A stretch of DNA of 40,519 bases from an uncultured Bacteroidales bacterium (GCA_947303625.1 CAMYYV010000012.1:1-40519), one strand, 5' to 3'. Shown: positions 16,974 to 25,096, counted from the stretch's first letter. Notes: generated by a model not told the origin, from the letters alone. Made by a program: numbers and translations.

Positions 16974-18440
16974 TTATGCGACCACTTCCTTTTCGGGAAT
17001 GTTTTGCAGCGTCTCAACGATGAAGTCCCAGAAGGGCTGCACGCTCTCAATGAGCAGGGCTTCGTCGGGCGAGTGCGGGTGCACCAGCGTGGGTCCGAAG
17101 CTCACCATGTCCCAGTTCGGGTACTTCGAGCCGAGGATGCCACACTCCAGACCGGCGTGGATGACCATGACCTTGGGCTCCTTGCCGAACTTGCCTTGAT
17201 AGACTTTCTTCATCAGGTTGAGGATGGTTGAGTTGATGTTGGGCTTCCAGCCTGGATAGTCGCCGGTGGAGTAAGCCTCAGCGCCGTTGTCGGTGAGGTT
17301 TTTGCGGATCTGCTCGGCGAGCTTCTCCTTGGCGGCGTCGACGAGGCTGCGGGTCAGTGAGGCCGTAGTGATCTTGCCGTTTTCCATCTTCCAGGTGGCC
17401 AGGTTGCTTGAGGTCTCGGTGGTGCCTTCGAAGTCTTCCGACATGGCAATGACGCCGTTGGGATAGCGGGCGATGGCGCAGAACATGTTGTCTTGCGTCT
17501 TCAGGTCGATGACCTTCTCGGGCATCGCGGCAGGCTCGCAGAGGATGGCCAGGTCGGGCTCTACTTCGGCGAACTCTTCCTTGCAGATGTCCTCATATTC
17601 AGCGGCATATTTTTCGAATTCTTCTTTCTTGTCAGCAGGGACCACGACGATGGCTTCGGCTTCTCTGGGGATGGCGTTACGCAGGCTGCCTCCGTCGATG
17701 GTGGCGAGGCGCAGACCGTATTTCTCGGCTGCCATCAGCAGCATGGCGTTGATCACTTTGTTGGCGTTGGCGCGACCAAGGTTGATGTCCATGCCCGAGT
17801 GGCCACCTTTCAGGCCTTTCACAAAGAGACGGTAGGCTACCATGTCAGCGGGAACGTCCTCGAAGGTGGGCGTCCAGGTGCCGATGTTGTCGATGCCGCC
17901 AGCGCAGCCTACGTAGAGTTCGCCTTCGGTTTCCGAGTCCATGTTCATCAGGATTTCACCTTGCAGCACGCCCGACTTTAGCAGGTTGGCACCCGTCATG
18001 CCGGTCTCTTCGTCGATGGTGAAGAGGGCTTCGATGGGGCCATGCTGCAGGTCGGTGGCTTCGAGGACTGCCATGGCGGCGGCAGCACCTAAGCCGTCGT
18101 CGGCGCCAAGGGTGGTGCCGTTGGCTTTCACCCAGCCGTCTTCGATAAGGGTCTCAATGGGGTCGACTTCGAAATCGTGCACTTTGTCGGCGTTCTTTTG
18201 TGGGACCATGTCGAGGTGGGCCTGCAGGATGACGCCTTTGCGGTTCTCCATGCCTGGGGTGGCAGGCTTGCGCATGATGACGTTGCCGCAGTCGTCGATA
18301 ATGGTTTCAAGGCCATGTTCTTCGCCCCATTGCTTCATGAAGGCAATCACTTTGGCTTCTTTCTTCGAAGGGCGCGGAATCTGAGTGAGACTGTAGAAGT
18401 TTCTCCACACTCCATTCGGTTGCAAATCTTTGATAGTCAT
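16974..18440 (-). CDS. pepD: Cytosol non-specific dipeptidase (aminoacyl-histidine dipeptidase), M20C family
   Basis: The 488-residue protein follows the PepD layout. IPRPSKKEAKVIAFMKQW is at the start. LQAHLDMVPQ supplies the first metal His with its Asp, GTTLGADDGLGAA the bridging Asp, and DEETGMTGA the catalytic and metal Glu residues. MDSETEGELYVGCAGG, SGMDINLGRANA and IHAGLECGIL come later. The enzyme hydrolyses a broad range of dipeptides with two zinc ions in the cytoplasm. Length is normal (E. coli PepD has 485). It is monocistronic, with a strong terminator after it. I saw no clear TAnnTTTG box in the 189 bases before its start. Confidence 0.95.
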   Translation of the reverse strand: MTIKDLQPNGVWRNFYSLTQIPRPSKKEAKVIAFMKQWGEEHGLETIIDDCGNVIMRKPATPGMENRKGVILQAHLDMVPQKNADKVHDFEVDPIETLIEDGWVKANGTTLGADDGLGAAAAMAVLEATDLQHGPIEALFTIDEETGMTGANLLKSGVLQGEILMNMDSETEGELYVGCAGGIDNIGTWTPTFEDVPADMVAYRLFVKGLKGGHSGMDINLGRANANKVINAMLLMAAEKYGLRLATIDGGSLRNAIPREAEAIVVVPADKKEEFEKYAAEYEDICKEEFAEVEPDLAILCEPAAMPEKVIDLKTQDNMFCAIARYPNGVIAMSEDFEGTTETSSNLATWKMENGKITTASLTRSLVDAAKEKLAEQIRKNLTDNGAEAYSTGDYPGWKPNINSTILNLMKKVYQGKFGKEPKVMVIHAGLECGILGSKYPNWDMVSFGPTLVHPHSPDEALLIESVQPFWDFIVETLQNIPEKEVVA

Positions 18441-18602
18441 AATGTTGATTGTTTATTGTTTAACTGATTGCTAGTTGTTGCTTTCGAAGTTGTTGTGTTT
18501 GTTGAAGCGATTGCTTGACAATTATCAATTCAACCTTCGACAATACAACATCAAAAGGTCGGCTAAAATACGGAAATTTTCTCACATTGAAATAAAAAGT
18601 GC

Positions 18603-18610
18603 TATTTTTG
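18603..18610 (+). promoter_or_regulatory. -7 promoter box (TATTTTTG) for the small lipoprotein
   Basis: TATTTTTG matches TAnnTTTG, 19 bases before the ATG at 18630. A TTG at 18587-18589 is closer than usual, so the -33 element is unclear. Confidence 0.55.
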
Positions 18611-18629
18611 CGCCAAATTTCGAAGCAAT

Positions 18630-18989
18630 ATGAAAAAAGTATTACCTCTTCTGTTATTCGTCCTGCTCGTCCTTGCAGGTTGCCAAAGCGGTCCTGCCAC
18701 TTATGAAAAGACCACCAACCCTCGTGAGTTCATTCCCCATGTCGAGAAGTTTGTGAACAAAGTCGACAAGAAGTCGAAACATTACAATGTCGAAGAATGG
18801 GATGCCGCCATTGATCAGTTCATGATAATGAACAAAAACTATGTCGGACTCAAAGGTTCCCTCACCGAGGAAGAGCAGATGCAGTTTGACAATGCTCGCG
18901 TGAAGTTCATGCATGCCATCGATAAAAACGGCTCCGAACAGCTGGCGCTGAAGGTGAAGGAAGAGTACGCCCAAATTATGGGTGACTGA
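18630..18989 (+). CDS. Small lipoprotein of unknown function
   Basis: The 119-residue product has a lipoprotein signal peptide with lipobox LVLAGC, so the mature protein would be lipid-anchored at the cysteine near residue 18. The rest is charged and probably mostly helical, with EEWDAAIDQFMIMNK and TEEEQMQFDNARVKF segments and no cysteines or obvious catalytic motif. The gene stands alone behind its own -7 box and ends 27 bases from the convergent zinc peptidase gene. I do not recognise the family with certainty; similar short helical lipoproteins occur widely in Bacteroidales. Confidence 0.8.
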   Translation: MKKVLPLLLFVLLVLAGCQSGPATYEKTTNPREFIPHVEKFVNKVDKKSKHYNVEEWDAAIDQFMIMNKNYVGLKGSLTEEEQMQFDNARVKFMHAIDKNGSEQLALKVKEEYAQIMGD

Positions 18990-19016
18990 TATCCCTCGAT
19001 TATTCTTGTTGTCTAA

Positions 19017-19697
19017 TTATCTCCTGCTTCCGAGGCCGAGATAATAGAGCAATGAAGCCAGCGACGACAGGGCGGCAACCACATAGGTGCTGGCAGCCCA
19101 ACGCAAGGCTTCGCGTGCTTGCTTGATCTCAATGTCGTCAAGCGAGTTGGATGACTGTAGCCATGCCAGAGCCCGACGCGAGGCGTTGAATTCGACTGGT
19201 AAGGTAATCACGCTGAACAAAAATACCATCGCGAACATGGCGATGCCTACCCAAAACAAGATAGGGGAAACTTTGATGATGAGCAGTCCGATGATGATGA
19301 CAATCATCGACAGTTGCGACGAGAAGTTGACCACTGGCACCAAGGCTGAGCGAAGCTTCAAAGGCCCGTAGCCTACCTCGTGCTGCACGGCATGGCCACA
19401 TTCGTGAGCTGCTACCGCAGCAGCGGCCACGCTGTTGAGCTTGTAGACGTCTTCACTGAGGTTGACGGTCTTCGTCTTAGGGTTGTAATGGTCGGTGAGT
19501 TGGCCCTTAACGCAGGTCACTGTGACGTCGTGGATACCGTGGTCACGGAGCATTCTCTCTGCGATTTGGGCTCCAGTGCGACCACCAGGTGACAACACCT
19601 TTGAATACTTTTTGAACACACTTTTCAATTTCCACTGCACCACCAGCCCGACGATAGCGATGGCGATGATGAGAATCCAGCTCATACCTGATGTCAT
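19017..19697 (-). CDS. YugP-like membrane zinc metallopeptidase
   Basis: The 226-residue protein has an N-terminal helix (WILIIAIAIVGLVVQW), the zinc motif HECGH at residues 98-102, and three hydrophobic segments after it. The order, with GGRTGAQIAERML and the DHYNP element before HECGH, is that of the neutral zinc metallopeptidase family 2 (YugP). The start was taken as the ATG at 19695-19697, 27 bases after a TATCTTTG box; a second ATG four codons later is possible. Substrates are unknown for the family. It is monocistronic. Confidence 0.88.
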   Translation of the reverse strand: MTSGMSWILIIAIAIVGLVVQWKLKSVFKKYSKVLSPGGRTGAQIAERMLRDHGIHDVTVTCVKGQLTDHYNPKTKTVNLSEDVYKLNSVAAAAVAAHECGHAVQHEVGYGPLKLRSALVPVVNFSSQLSMIVIIIGLLIIKVSPILFWVGIAMFAMVFLFSVITLPVEFNASRRALAWLQSSNSLDDIEIKQAREALRWAASTYVVAALSSLASLLYYLGLGSRR

Positions 19698-19724
19698 GTT
19701 TCTTGCTTTTGTTGGTTGATGGTG

Positions 19725-19732
19725 CAAAGATA
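19725..19732 (-). promoter_or_regulatory. -7 promoter box (TATCTTTG) for the zinc peptidase
   Basis: TATCTTTG on the minus strand is an exact TAnnTTTG match, 27 bases before the start. It is divergent from the box at 19788-19795. No clear -33 element was found. Confidence 0.55.
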
Positions 19733-19787
19733 ATGGATTTTTTCGGTTGTTGGGTGAAAAATGTCGGCGACGGATGTTGTTTTTCCC

Positions 19788-19795
19788 TATTTTTG
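19788..19795 (+). promoter_or_regulatory. -7 promoter box (TATTTTTG) for the steroid-reductase-like operon
   Basis: TATTTTTG matches TAnnTTTG and ends 19 bases before the ATG at 19815. No TTTG at the standard spacing was found. Confidence 0.5.
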
Positions 19796-19814
19796 AAAAT
19801 CTTTTTCAACAGAT

Positions 19815-20582
19815 ATGTCGATCCAAGCCTTCTATGTGTTCTTGATTGTCATGGCTGTGGTTGCCTTGGCAGTGTATGTAAGCCTCTTTTTTGTGGATGC
19901 GGGCTATGGCAAGTTCTACAATCCGAAATGGGGCCCTGCTGTCAACAACAAACTGGGATGGGTGCTTATGGAGTCGCCTGTATTCCTAGCCATGTTGCTG
20001 CTGTGGCTGTTCTCCGACCGCCGTGGCGACTTGGTTAGGCTGGCTTTCCTTTTCGTGTTTGAGCTGCACTATATCCAGCGGTCGTTCGTGTTCCCTTTCC
20101 GGATGCGTGGCCATAGTGTGATGCCGCTGTCCATCGTCCTGATGGGCGTCACCTTCAACGTGCTCAATGCCTTGATGCAAGGCGGTTGGATCTTCTATAT
20201 CTCTCCTGACGATTATTATCCTGCCGATTGGCTCACCGACCCGAGGTTTATCGTCGGTTTTCTGGTCTTCATCATTGGGATGTATATCAACATTCAGTCC
20301 GACGACATCATACGCAACCTGCGCAAGGAGGGCGATACCAAGCATTATCTGCCAAAGCAAGGTATGTTCCGCTATGTCACTTCGGCGAATTATTTTGGTG
20401 AGTTTGTCGAATGGGTGGGCTTCGCTATCCTCACGTGGTCGTGGGCGGGTGCCGTGTTTGCTTGGTGGACTTTCGCCAACCTTGCTCCGCGCGCCCATAG
20501 GATATATGATGCCTATAAGGCCGAGTTTGGCGATGAACTTGATACGAAAAAGACAAAACGTTTTATTCCTTTCATTTGGTAA
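19815..20582 (+). CDS. 3-oxo-5-alpha-steroid 4-dehydrogenase (SRD5A) family membrane reductase
   Basis: The 255-residue membrane protein has about six to seven helices. Its C-terminal half matches the steroid 5-alpha-reductase signature: FRYVTSANYFGEFVEWVGFA, then a conserved Arg (APRAHRIYDAYKAEF) and the terminal KRFIPFIW. From memory, human SRD5A2 is 254 residues and ends in a very similar way (IPFIF), so both length and tail agree. Family members use NADPH to saturate a 4,5 double bond next to a 3-keto group; relatives act on polyprenol or enoyl-CoA. It heads a run with an Old Yellow Enzyme and an SDR, which favours steroid or bile-acid reduction. The substrate is not proven. Confidence 0.85.
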   Translation: MSIQAFYVFLIVMAVVALAVYVSLFFVDAGYGKFYNPKWGPAVNNKLGWVLMESPVFLAMLLLWLFSDRRGDLVRLAFLFVFELHYIQRSFVFPFRMRGHSVMPLSIVLMGVTFNVLNALMQGGWIFYISPDDYYPADWLTDPRFIVGFLVFIIGMYINIQSDDIIRNLRKEGDTKHYLPKQGMFRYVTSANYFGEFVEWVGFAILTWSWAGAVFAWWTFANLAPRAHRIYDAYKAEFGDELDTKKTKRFIPFIW

Positions 20583-20594
20583 TTCAATTTGATT

Positions 20595-21824
20595 ATGGAA
20601 TCCCAAATTTTCACTCCTTGTCAAATCGGCCCCGTCACCTTGCGCAACAGGGTGATACGCTCAGCGGCCTTCGAGAATATGGCTTATGGCAACCGTCCCT
20701 CTGACGACTTGTTCAACTACCACACGGCCGTAGCCCGCGGGGGTGTCGGTATGACAACGGTGGCCTACGCTGCTGTCAACCAGTCGGGCTTGTCGTTCGA
20801 CGGACAGCTGTGGATGCGAGAGGAGATCGTCCCCGAGCTACGACGTCTTACTGACTCCGTCCATTCCTATGGCGCCAAGGCTTCCATCCAACTTGGACAC
20901 TGCGGCAATATGACGCATCGAGCCACTTGTGGTTGCAAGCCCGTGGGCGCCTCGGGAGGCTTCAATCTATATTCGCCTACGTTCCATAGGAAACTGAAGA
21001 AAGAAGAGATATACGATTTGGTGAAAGACTTTGGCAAGGCCGTCAACCTGGCACGCGAGGCAGGCTTCGACTGTGTCGAGATCCATGCTGGCCATGGCTA
21101 CCTCATCAGCCAATTCCTGTCGCCTTATACCAACCGTCGTCATGACGAGTTTGGTGGCTCGCTGGACAACCGTATGCGTTTCATGCGACTTGTCATCGAA
21201 GAGGTGATGCGTGCTGCGGGCGACGACATGGCCGTGGTGGTCAAAGTGAACATGCACGACGGTTTCCGTCGCGGCATGCAACGCGAGGAGTGCATCAAAG
21301 TAGCACAAGAGCTCGAACGCCTTGGCGTACATGCCCTCGTGCTCACGGCGGGCTTCGTCAGCAAGGCCCCGATGGAGGTGATGCGTGGCGCCATGCCATT
21401 AAAGACCTTGCGTTATTATATGGATGTGAAGAAGTTCTGGTGGCTGAAGGTAGGCCTTGCCTTGGGCGGTCGTATGGTGATTCCTGCCAGGCCTTTCAGT
21501 GAGGGCTATTTTCTCGACGACGCCAAGGAGTTTCGCTCCGCCTTGAAAATGCCGTTGATTTATGTGGGTGGCATGGTCTCGAAAGACAAGATGGAGGAAG
21601 TGCTCAATTCGGGTTTTGTGGCTTTGCAGATGGCCCGCGCTTTGGTCAACGACACTGACTTCGTTAACAAACTGCAAAGTGGCGAGGTGACGCGCAGCGA
21701 GTGCAAACACTCTAACTACTGCATCGGACGCATGTACACGCTTGAGATGCGTTGTCACCATTGCGTTGAGAATATGCCGTCGAAGCTGCAGAAAGAGATT
21801 GACGAAGCGGAAAGGAAAGGCTGA
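20595..21824 (+). CDS. NADH:flavin oxidoreductase, Old Yellow Enzyme family
   Basis: The 409-residue protein starts at the ATG 12 bases after the SRD5A-like stop; an in-frame TTG two codons earlier is unlikely. It is a single FMN-binding TIM barrel: IGPVTLRNRVIRSA at the start, QLGHCG (H102), the catalytic EIHAGHGYLISQFLSP (H164, H167) and FGGSLDNRMRF. The C-terminal FAD/NADH domain of the long relatives is absent. After the barrel come four cysteines (C370, C376, C387, C390) with spacing unlike the usual CxxCxxxC-x11-C iron-sulfur site of BaiCD/FadH-type enzymes. Known relatives reduce enone double bonds, including 5-beta reduction of 3-keto-4-ene steroids. Its place after a 5-alpha-type reductase fits that role by inference. 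Confidence 0.85.
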   Translation: MESQIFTPCQIGPVTLRNRVIRSAAFENMAYGNRPSDDLFNYHTAVARGGVGMTTVAYAAVNQSGLSFDGQLWMREEIVPELRRLTDSVHSYGAKASIQLGHCGNMTHRATCGCKPVGASGGFNLYSPTFHRKLKKEEIYDLVKDFGKAVNLAREAGFDCVEIHAGHGYLISQFLSPYTNRRHDEFGGSLDNRMRFMRLVIEEVMRAAGDDMAVVVKVNMHDGFRRGMQREECIKVAQELERLGVHALVLTAGFVSKAPMEVMRGAMPLKTLRYYMDVKKFWWLKVGLALGGRMVIPARPFSEGYFLDDAKEFRSALKMPLIYVGGMVSKDKMEEVLNSGFVALQMARALVNDTDFVNKLQSGEVTRSECKHSNYCIGRMYTLEMRCHHCVENMPSKLQKEIDEAERKG

Positions 21825-21891
21825 CCATGACCACTGACCCTGACCCTGACCAGTTTTCCAGCGGTCAGGGTCAGGGTTCTGGGTCAGGGTC
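21821..21891. repeat. Hexamer-word inverted array between the OYE and SDR genes
   Basis: Copies of CTGACC (three in tandem at 21834-21851, with variants before them) face GGTCAG copies (two in tandem at 21863-21874, then degenerate ones). CTGACCCTGACC and GGTCAGGGTCAG form a perfect 12-bp stem with an 11-base loop. The first unit contains the TGA stop of the OYE gene. It could attenuate or stabilise the operon mRNA, since the SDR gene starts 15 bases after it. Confidence 0.8.
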
Positions 21892-21906
21892 GACAAACCA
21901 AAAACT

Positions 21907-22722
21907 ATGAACAAAAGAAAATGGATAAACGGGTTTCAGGAGGCACATGGGCATCGTCCGTGGGCTTTGGTGACGGGTGGCAGCTCGGGCATGGGACTCG
22001 AGTATGCACGCCAGTTAGCAGAAATCGGATGCAACTTACTGCTGGTCAGCAACCAAGAGGTTGAGCTACATCATGCTTCCGAGGAACTGAAACAAGGTCG
22101 GGACATCATAGTCATACCGCATTATCAAAACTTGGCCACTGAGACGGCCGCCGATGAGTTGCTTGCCTATTGTCAGTCGGAGAACCTGCAAATCGATATC
22201 CTCATCAACAACGCGGGCATGTTCTTTTTTGAGGAACTGACCACTGAGAATGAGACCAAGGCATTGACGATGATGTGCTTACATGTCTTGACACCCACTA
22301 GATTGTGCGTCGTTTTCGGTGAGGAGATGAAGAAACGAGGGTACGGATACCTTATTAATATGTCGTCGATGGCGGCCATGCTGCCTTGCCCAGGCATCAC
22401 GATCTACTCGGCCACCAAGGCCTATCTGAAGAGCTTTGGTAAGTCGCTCTATTTCGAGATGCGCCCCCATGGTGTGGGTGTCACCACGGTTTGCCCAGCT
22501 GCCATCGCCACGCCGCTTTACAAATTAAAACCCAGTTTGTTGAAGTTTGGTGTGAAAATTGGAGTGATTGGTACACCACAATGGTTGGTGCGGAAGGCTT
22601 TGAAAGGAATGATGAAGAAGAAAAGGGTGGTGAAGCCGGGCTTCATGAACCTCTATCTGCCTCCTTTGATTGCTATTCTGCCCCATGGATTAGTCAATAA
22701 GTTATGGCAAAAGTACAAGTAA
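21907..22722 (+). CDS. Short-chain dehydrogenase, hydroxysteroid-dehydrogenase-like
   Basis: The 271-residue SDR has TGGSSGMG (residues 23-30), NNAGMFFF near residue 101, SS at 153-154 and YSATK (Y167, K171). It resembles the group that includes 17-beta-HSD12 and very-long-chain ketoacyl reductases, with a C-terminal extension rich in basic and hydrophobic residues (KALKGMMKKKRVV, LPPLIAILPHGLVNKLW) that may bind the membrane. With the two ene-reductases upstream it would complete reduction of a 3-keto-4-ene steroid to a 3-hydroxy product. That scheme is inference; a lipid ketoacyl substrate is the main alternative. Its last 19 bases overlap the next gene. Confidence 0.83.
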   Translation: MNKRKWINGFQEAHGHRPWALVTGGSSGMGLEYARQLAEIGCNLLLVSNQEVELHHASEELKQGRDIIVIPHYQNLATETAADELLAYCQSENLQIDILINNAGMFFFEELTTENETKALTMMCLHVLTPTRLCVVFGEEMKKRGYGYLINMSSMAAMLPCPGITIYSATKAYLKSFGKSLYFEMRPHGVGVTTVCPAAIATPLYKLKPSLLKFGVKIGVIGTPQWLVRKALKGMMKKKRVVKPGFMNLYLPPLIAILPHGLVNKLWQKYK

Positions 22723-23651
22723 CGGTATTGTTTTTATTGGCCTGCCTGACAGTCTCGGCCCAACGCTACGAGAAAGTGCCTTATGGCGATTTCGAGCATT
22801 GGACGGTACGTTATGTCACCGAATCGCAAGTGCTTGGCGGACAGGAGAAAAAACTTTATGTGATAGGACCCACGGACACCATCCGCAGCAACGACCCCTT
22901 CAATTACAAGAACACGATATGGGCTTCGTCGAATGCCCTCGCCAAGGTGATGGGTGTGGTGAAGGTGAGTAACAACGTTACCCCCGACCAGGGTCCAACG
23001 GGAAGATGTGCCAGGTTGGCCACTGAGTTTGCCGAATGCAGGGCGGCGGGACTCATCAATATCAGGGTGCTGGCGGGCGGTTCCATCTATTGGGGCAAAT
23101 TGTTGGAACCAGTGACGGGTGTCAAAGATCCGTTCGCGTTCATGGATTGGGGCATCCCGTTTACGAAACGGCCTAAAGCACTTGTGCTCAACTACAAAGC
23201 AACTATTCCGAATACGGGCAAGTTGGTGAAAGGCACCACGTTCCGGACTACAGAGTTTAATGGATACGACCCTGCCGAGATTCTCTTTATCCTGCAATAC
23301 CGTTGGGAAGACGAGAAAGGCAATATCCATGCGAAGCGAGTGGGGACGGCAGTGTATCACGTCGAAAACAGCACCAATGGTTGGCAACGCAACTTCAGAA
23401 TGCCCATCATCTATGGTGATGCCAGAAAAGTGAAAGGATACCAGCCGTATATGGATTTGCGTTCGGGCGACAAGTCTATGTACGCTTTGAACAAAAAAGG
23501 CAAGAAGAAAGTCATCAAGGAAGAGGCCTGGGCCGAGGCAGATTGTCCGGTCACCCACGCCATCATGATGATCACCTCAAGCAGTCAAGGGGCTTTCGTC
23601 GGTGCTGAGGGCAACGTGCTTTGGGTGGATGAGATCCGCCTGGAGTATTGA
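22704..23651 (+). CDS. Exported PCMD-like protein (putative carbohydrate-metabolism domain)
   Basis: The 315-residue product has a signal peptide (VTVLFLLACLTVSAQ) and a mature part that begins with YGDFEHWTVR, a W-containing opening typical of PCMD-domain proteins of Bacteroidota. Later PNTGKLVKGTT, PAEILFILQYRW, WQRNFRMPI and a closing GNVLWVDEIRLEY resemble the beta-sandwich domains found near glycan-use genes. The match is from memory, so the domain name is tentative. It starts 19 bases inside the SDR gene, so translation is probably coupled, which is odd for a periplasmic or surface protein behind metabolic enzymes. It could bind the operon's substrate; this is speculation. Confidence 0.7.
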   Translation: MAKVQVTVLFLLACLTVSAQRYEKVPYGDFEHWTVRYVTESQVLGGQEKKLYVIGPTDTIRSNDPFNYKNTIWASSNALAKVMGVVKVSNNVTPDQGPTGRCARLATEFAECRAAGLINIRVLAGGSIYWGKLLEPVTGVKDPFAFMDWGIPFTKRPKALVLNYKATIPNTGKLVKGTTFRTTEFNGYDPAEILFILQYRWEDEKGNIHAKRVGTAVYHVENSTNGWQRNFRMPIIYGDARKVKGYQPYMDLRSGDKSMYALNKKGKKKVIKEEAWAEADCPVTHAIMMITSSSQGAFVGAEGNVLWVDEIRLEY

Positions 23652-23657
23652 GTGTTT

Positions 23658-23741
23658 TGGCTTCAGAAAGTATGTCATCCCTGCGCAGGATGGTGCGGTG
23701 GTATGGAATCTATGCTTCCTGAAGCCATCATTTTTCTTTTT
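23658..23741 (+). terminator. Terminator-like palindrome after the PCMD-like gene
   Basis: Outer arms TGGCTTCAG (23658-23666) and CTGAAGCCA (23719-23727) pair perfectly, and inside them CATCCCTGCGCAGGATG forms a second small hairpin. A T-rich run follows from 23730. It starts six bases after the stop codon. Confidence 0.7.
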
Positions 23742-23750
23742 CTAAATTCA

Positions 23751-23785
23751 TTTGAATCGACTTTTCAAAACTTTTTCTATTTTTG
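23751..23785 (+). promoter_or_regulatory. Promoter for the DUF5606-like gene, -7 box inside a perfect inverted repeat
   Basis: TTTG (23751-23754) and TATTTTTG (23778-23785) are 23 bases apart, a good Bacteroidota promoter. The -7 box is bracketed by TTTTCAAAAC (23762-23771) and GTTTTGAAAA (23791-23800), a perfect 10-bp inverted repeat with a 19-base spacer. This could be an operator or a structure at the transcription start. Confidence 0.7.
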
Positions 23786-23810
23786 CAGCCGTTTTGAAAA
23801 ATAATGAACT

Positions 23811-24251
23811 ATGGACTTAAGCAAAATCGTTTCGATATCCGGTAAACCTGGACTGTATGTGGTTAAATCACAAGCCGTTGGTAGGCTTATTGTGGAATCC
23901 GTTCTTGACGGCAAGTGCTCGCCGGCTTTCGCCCGCGAACGCATGAGCTCGCTTGAGGAGATCTCAATCTTCTCGACCGACGATGACCGTCCGCTCAAGG
24001 AAGTCTTCATGATGATCCATGAGAAGATGGGCGATAAGGTCGACTTCGACTATAAGAAGGCTTCAAATGATGAGTTGCGCGAGAAGTTCGCCTTTGTCAT
24101 GCCTGACTACGACGAGGATGCCGTGTATCCATCCGATATGAAGAAGGTCTTCGCTTGGTATCAGATGCTCAACGACAAGGGCCTGCTCGACTTCACCGTG
24201 GAGGAAGAACAACCCGAGACCGAAGCGGAAGCCAAGGAAGAAAAAGAATAA
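23811..24251 (+). CDS. DUF5606-like conserved Bacteroidota protein
   Basis: The 146-residue protein begins LSKIVSISGKPGLYVVKSQA, which I recognise as the opening of the DUF5606 family conserved across Bacteroidota. The N-terminal part is probably a small SH3-like barrel, followed by a helical section (LKEVFMMIHEKM, DMKKVFAWYQML) and a very acidic tail made mostly of Glu. No catalytic motif is visible and the function is unknown. The gene is monocistronic, with its own promoter and a strong terminator. It is probably soluble and cytoplasmic, since there is no signal peptide. Confidence 0.85.
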   Translation: MDLSKIVSISGKPGLYVVKSQAVGRLIVESVLDGKCSPAFARERMSSLEEISIFSTDDDRPLKEVFMMIHEKMGDKVDFDYKKASNDELREKFAFVMPDYDEDAVYPSDMKKVFAWYQMLNDKGLLDFTVEEEQPETEAEAKEEKE

Positions 24252-24277
24252 GTTTTTCATAGGACACATTGATTGGG

Positions 24278-24300
24278 AGCCGCATTTAGCGGCTTTTTTT
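24278..24300 (+). terminator. Rho-independent terminator of the DUF5606-like gene
   Basis: AGCCGC (24278-24283), loop ATTTA, GCGGCT (24289-24294), then seven T. It is a textbook intrinsic terminator 26 bases after the stop. Confidence 0.9.
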
Positions 24301-24301
24301 G

Positions 24302-24309
24302 TATCTTTG
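24302..24309 (+). promoter_or_regulatory. -7 promoter box (TATCTTTG) for pyrK-pyrD
   Basis: TATCTTTG starts one base after the T-run of the terminator and 22 bases before the pyrK ATG. A TTG at 24273-24275, next to the terminator stem, is 26 bases upstream and a weak -33 candidate. Confidence 0.6.
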
Positions 24310-24331
24310 TAGCTCCTAAACGGTCAAAAAT

Positions 24332-25096
24332 ATGACAAAAAAGATAGCTGACTTCACACTAATCGGGAAGCAGGACTTCGGTCGCTCGGTATTGCTGCAG
24401 TTGCGTACGGAACGATCGTTGCCTGAAATTTCGCCTGGACAGTTCGTTCAGGTGCGTGTCGACTGCTCGCCCAGTACCTATCTGCGCCGCCCCATCTCCA
24501 TCCACGACGTGGATATTCGACAAAATGAGATCACGCTGCTGGTACAGCAGGTGGGCGAGGGGACAAGGCATCTGGCAGCAGCCGAAATAGGTGATACCAT
24601 CAATATGGTGCTGCCCTTGGGTAATGGATTCACCCTTCCTGATAAAGGGGAGAAGGTAGCTTTGGTCGGCGGCGGCATCGGTATTGCTCCCTTGTATTAC
24701 TTCGCCAAAGTGCTGAACACGAAGGATATACGGCCCTATTTAATCTTGGGTGGAAAAACAAAAAATGACTTGCTCCGATTGGCTGACTATCAGCAGCTTG
24801 GCGAGACTTATGTGACGACGGAAGACGGCTCACTTGGTGAGAAAGGCTTTGTGACGATGCAATCGGTATGGCAGCAGCAAAACTTCGATAAGATCTACGT
24901 CTGTGGCCCGAAACCCATGATGAAGGCGGTGGCGAAGTTGGCAGCCGAAAAGGACGTCTGGTGTGAGGTGTCATTGGAGAATCTGATGGCTTGCGGCCTT
25001 GGTGCCTGTCTCTGCTGTGTGGAGGACACCGTCGACGGTAACGTGTGCGTCTGCAAGGAAGGTCCGGTATTTAACACAAGGAGGTTGAAATGGTGA
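24332..25096 (+). CDS. pyrK: Dihydroorotate dehydrogenase B, electron-transfer subunit
   Basis: The 254-residue protein has a ferredoxin-reductase-type flavin domain: [11 protein letters not shown] is the FAD-binding RxxS-like motif, and [12 protein letters not shown] starts the NAD-binding part. The tail [15 protein letters not shown]...CVCKEG supplies the 2Fe-2S cysteines (C221, C226, C229 and C241 by the family pattern). PyrK passes electrons from dihydroorotate via FMN, 2Fe-2S and FAD to NAD+. The pyrD ATG lies inside the last codons of pyrK, the usual coupled arrangement. Length is normal for the family. Confidence 0.95.
   Translation: MTKKIADFTLIGKQDFGRSVLLQLRTERSLPEISPGQFVQVRVDCSPSTYLRRPISIHDVDIRQNEITLLVQQVGEGTRHLAAAEIGDTINMVLPLGNGFTLPDKGEKVALVGGGIGIAPLYYFAKVLNTKDIRPYLILGGKTKNDLLRLADYQQLGETYVTTEDGSLGEKGFVTMQSVWQQQNFDKIYVCGPKPMMKAVAKLAAEKDVWCEVSLENLMACGLGACLCCVEDTVDGNVCVCKEGPVFNTRRLKW

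Noticed and set aside
18441-18629. Hairpin or tRNA-like structure between pepD and the lipoprotein gene
   Set aside because: Only weak GTTG/CAAC pairing is visible and there is no tRNA T-loop or acceptor stem.
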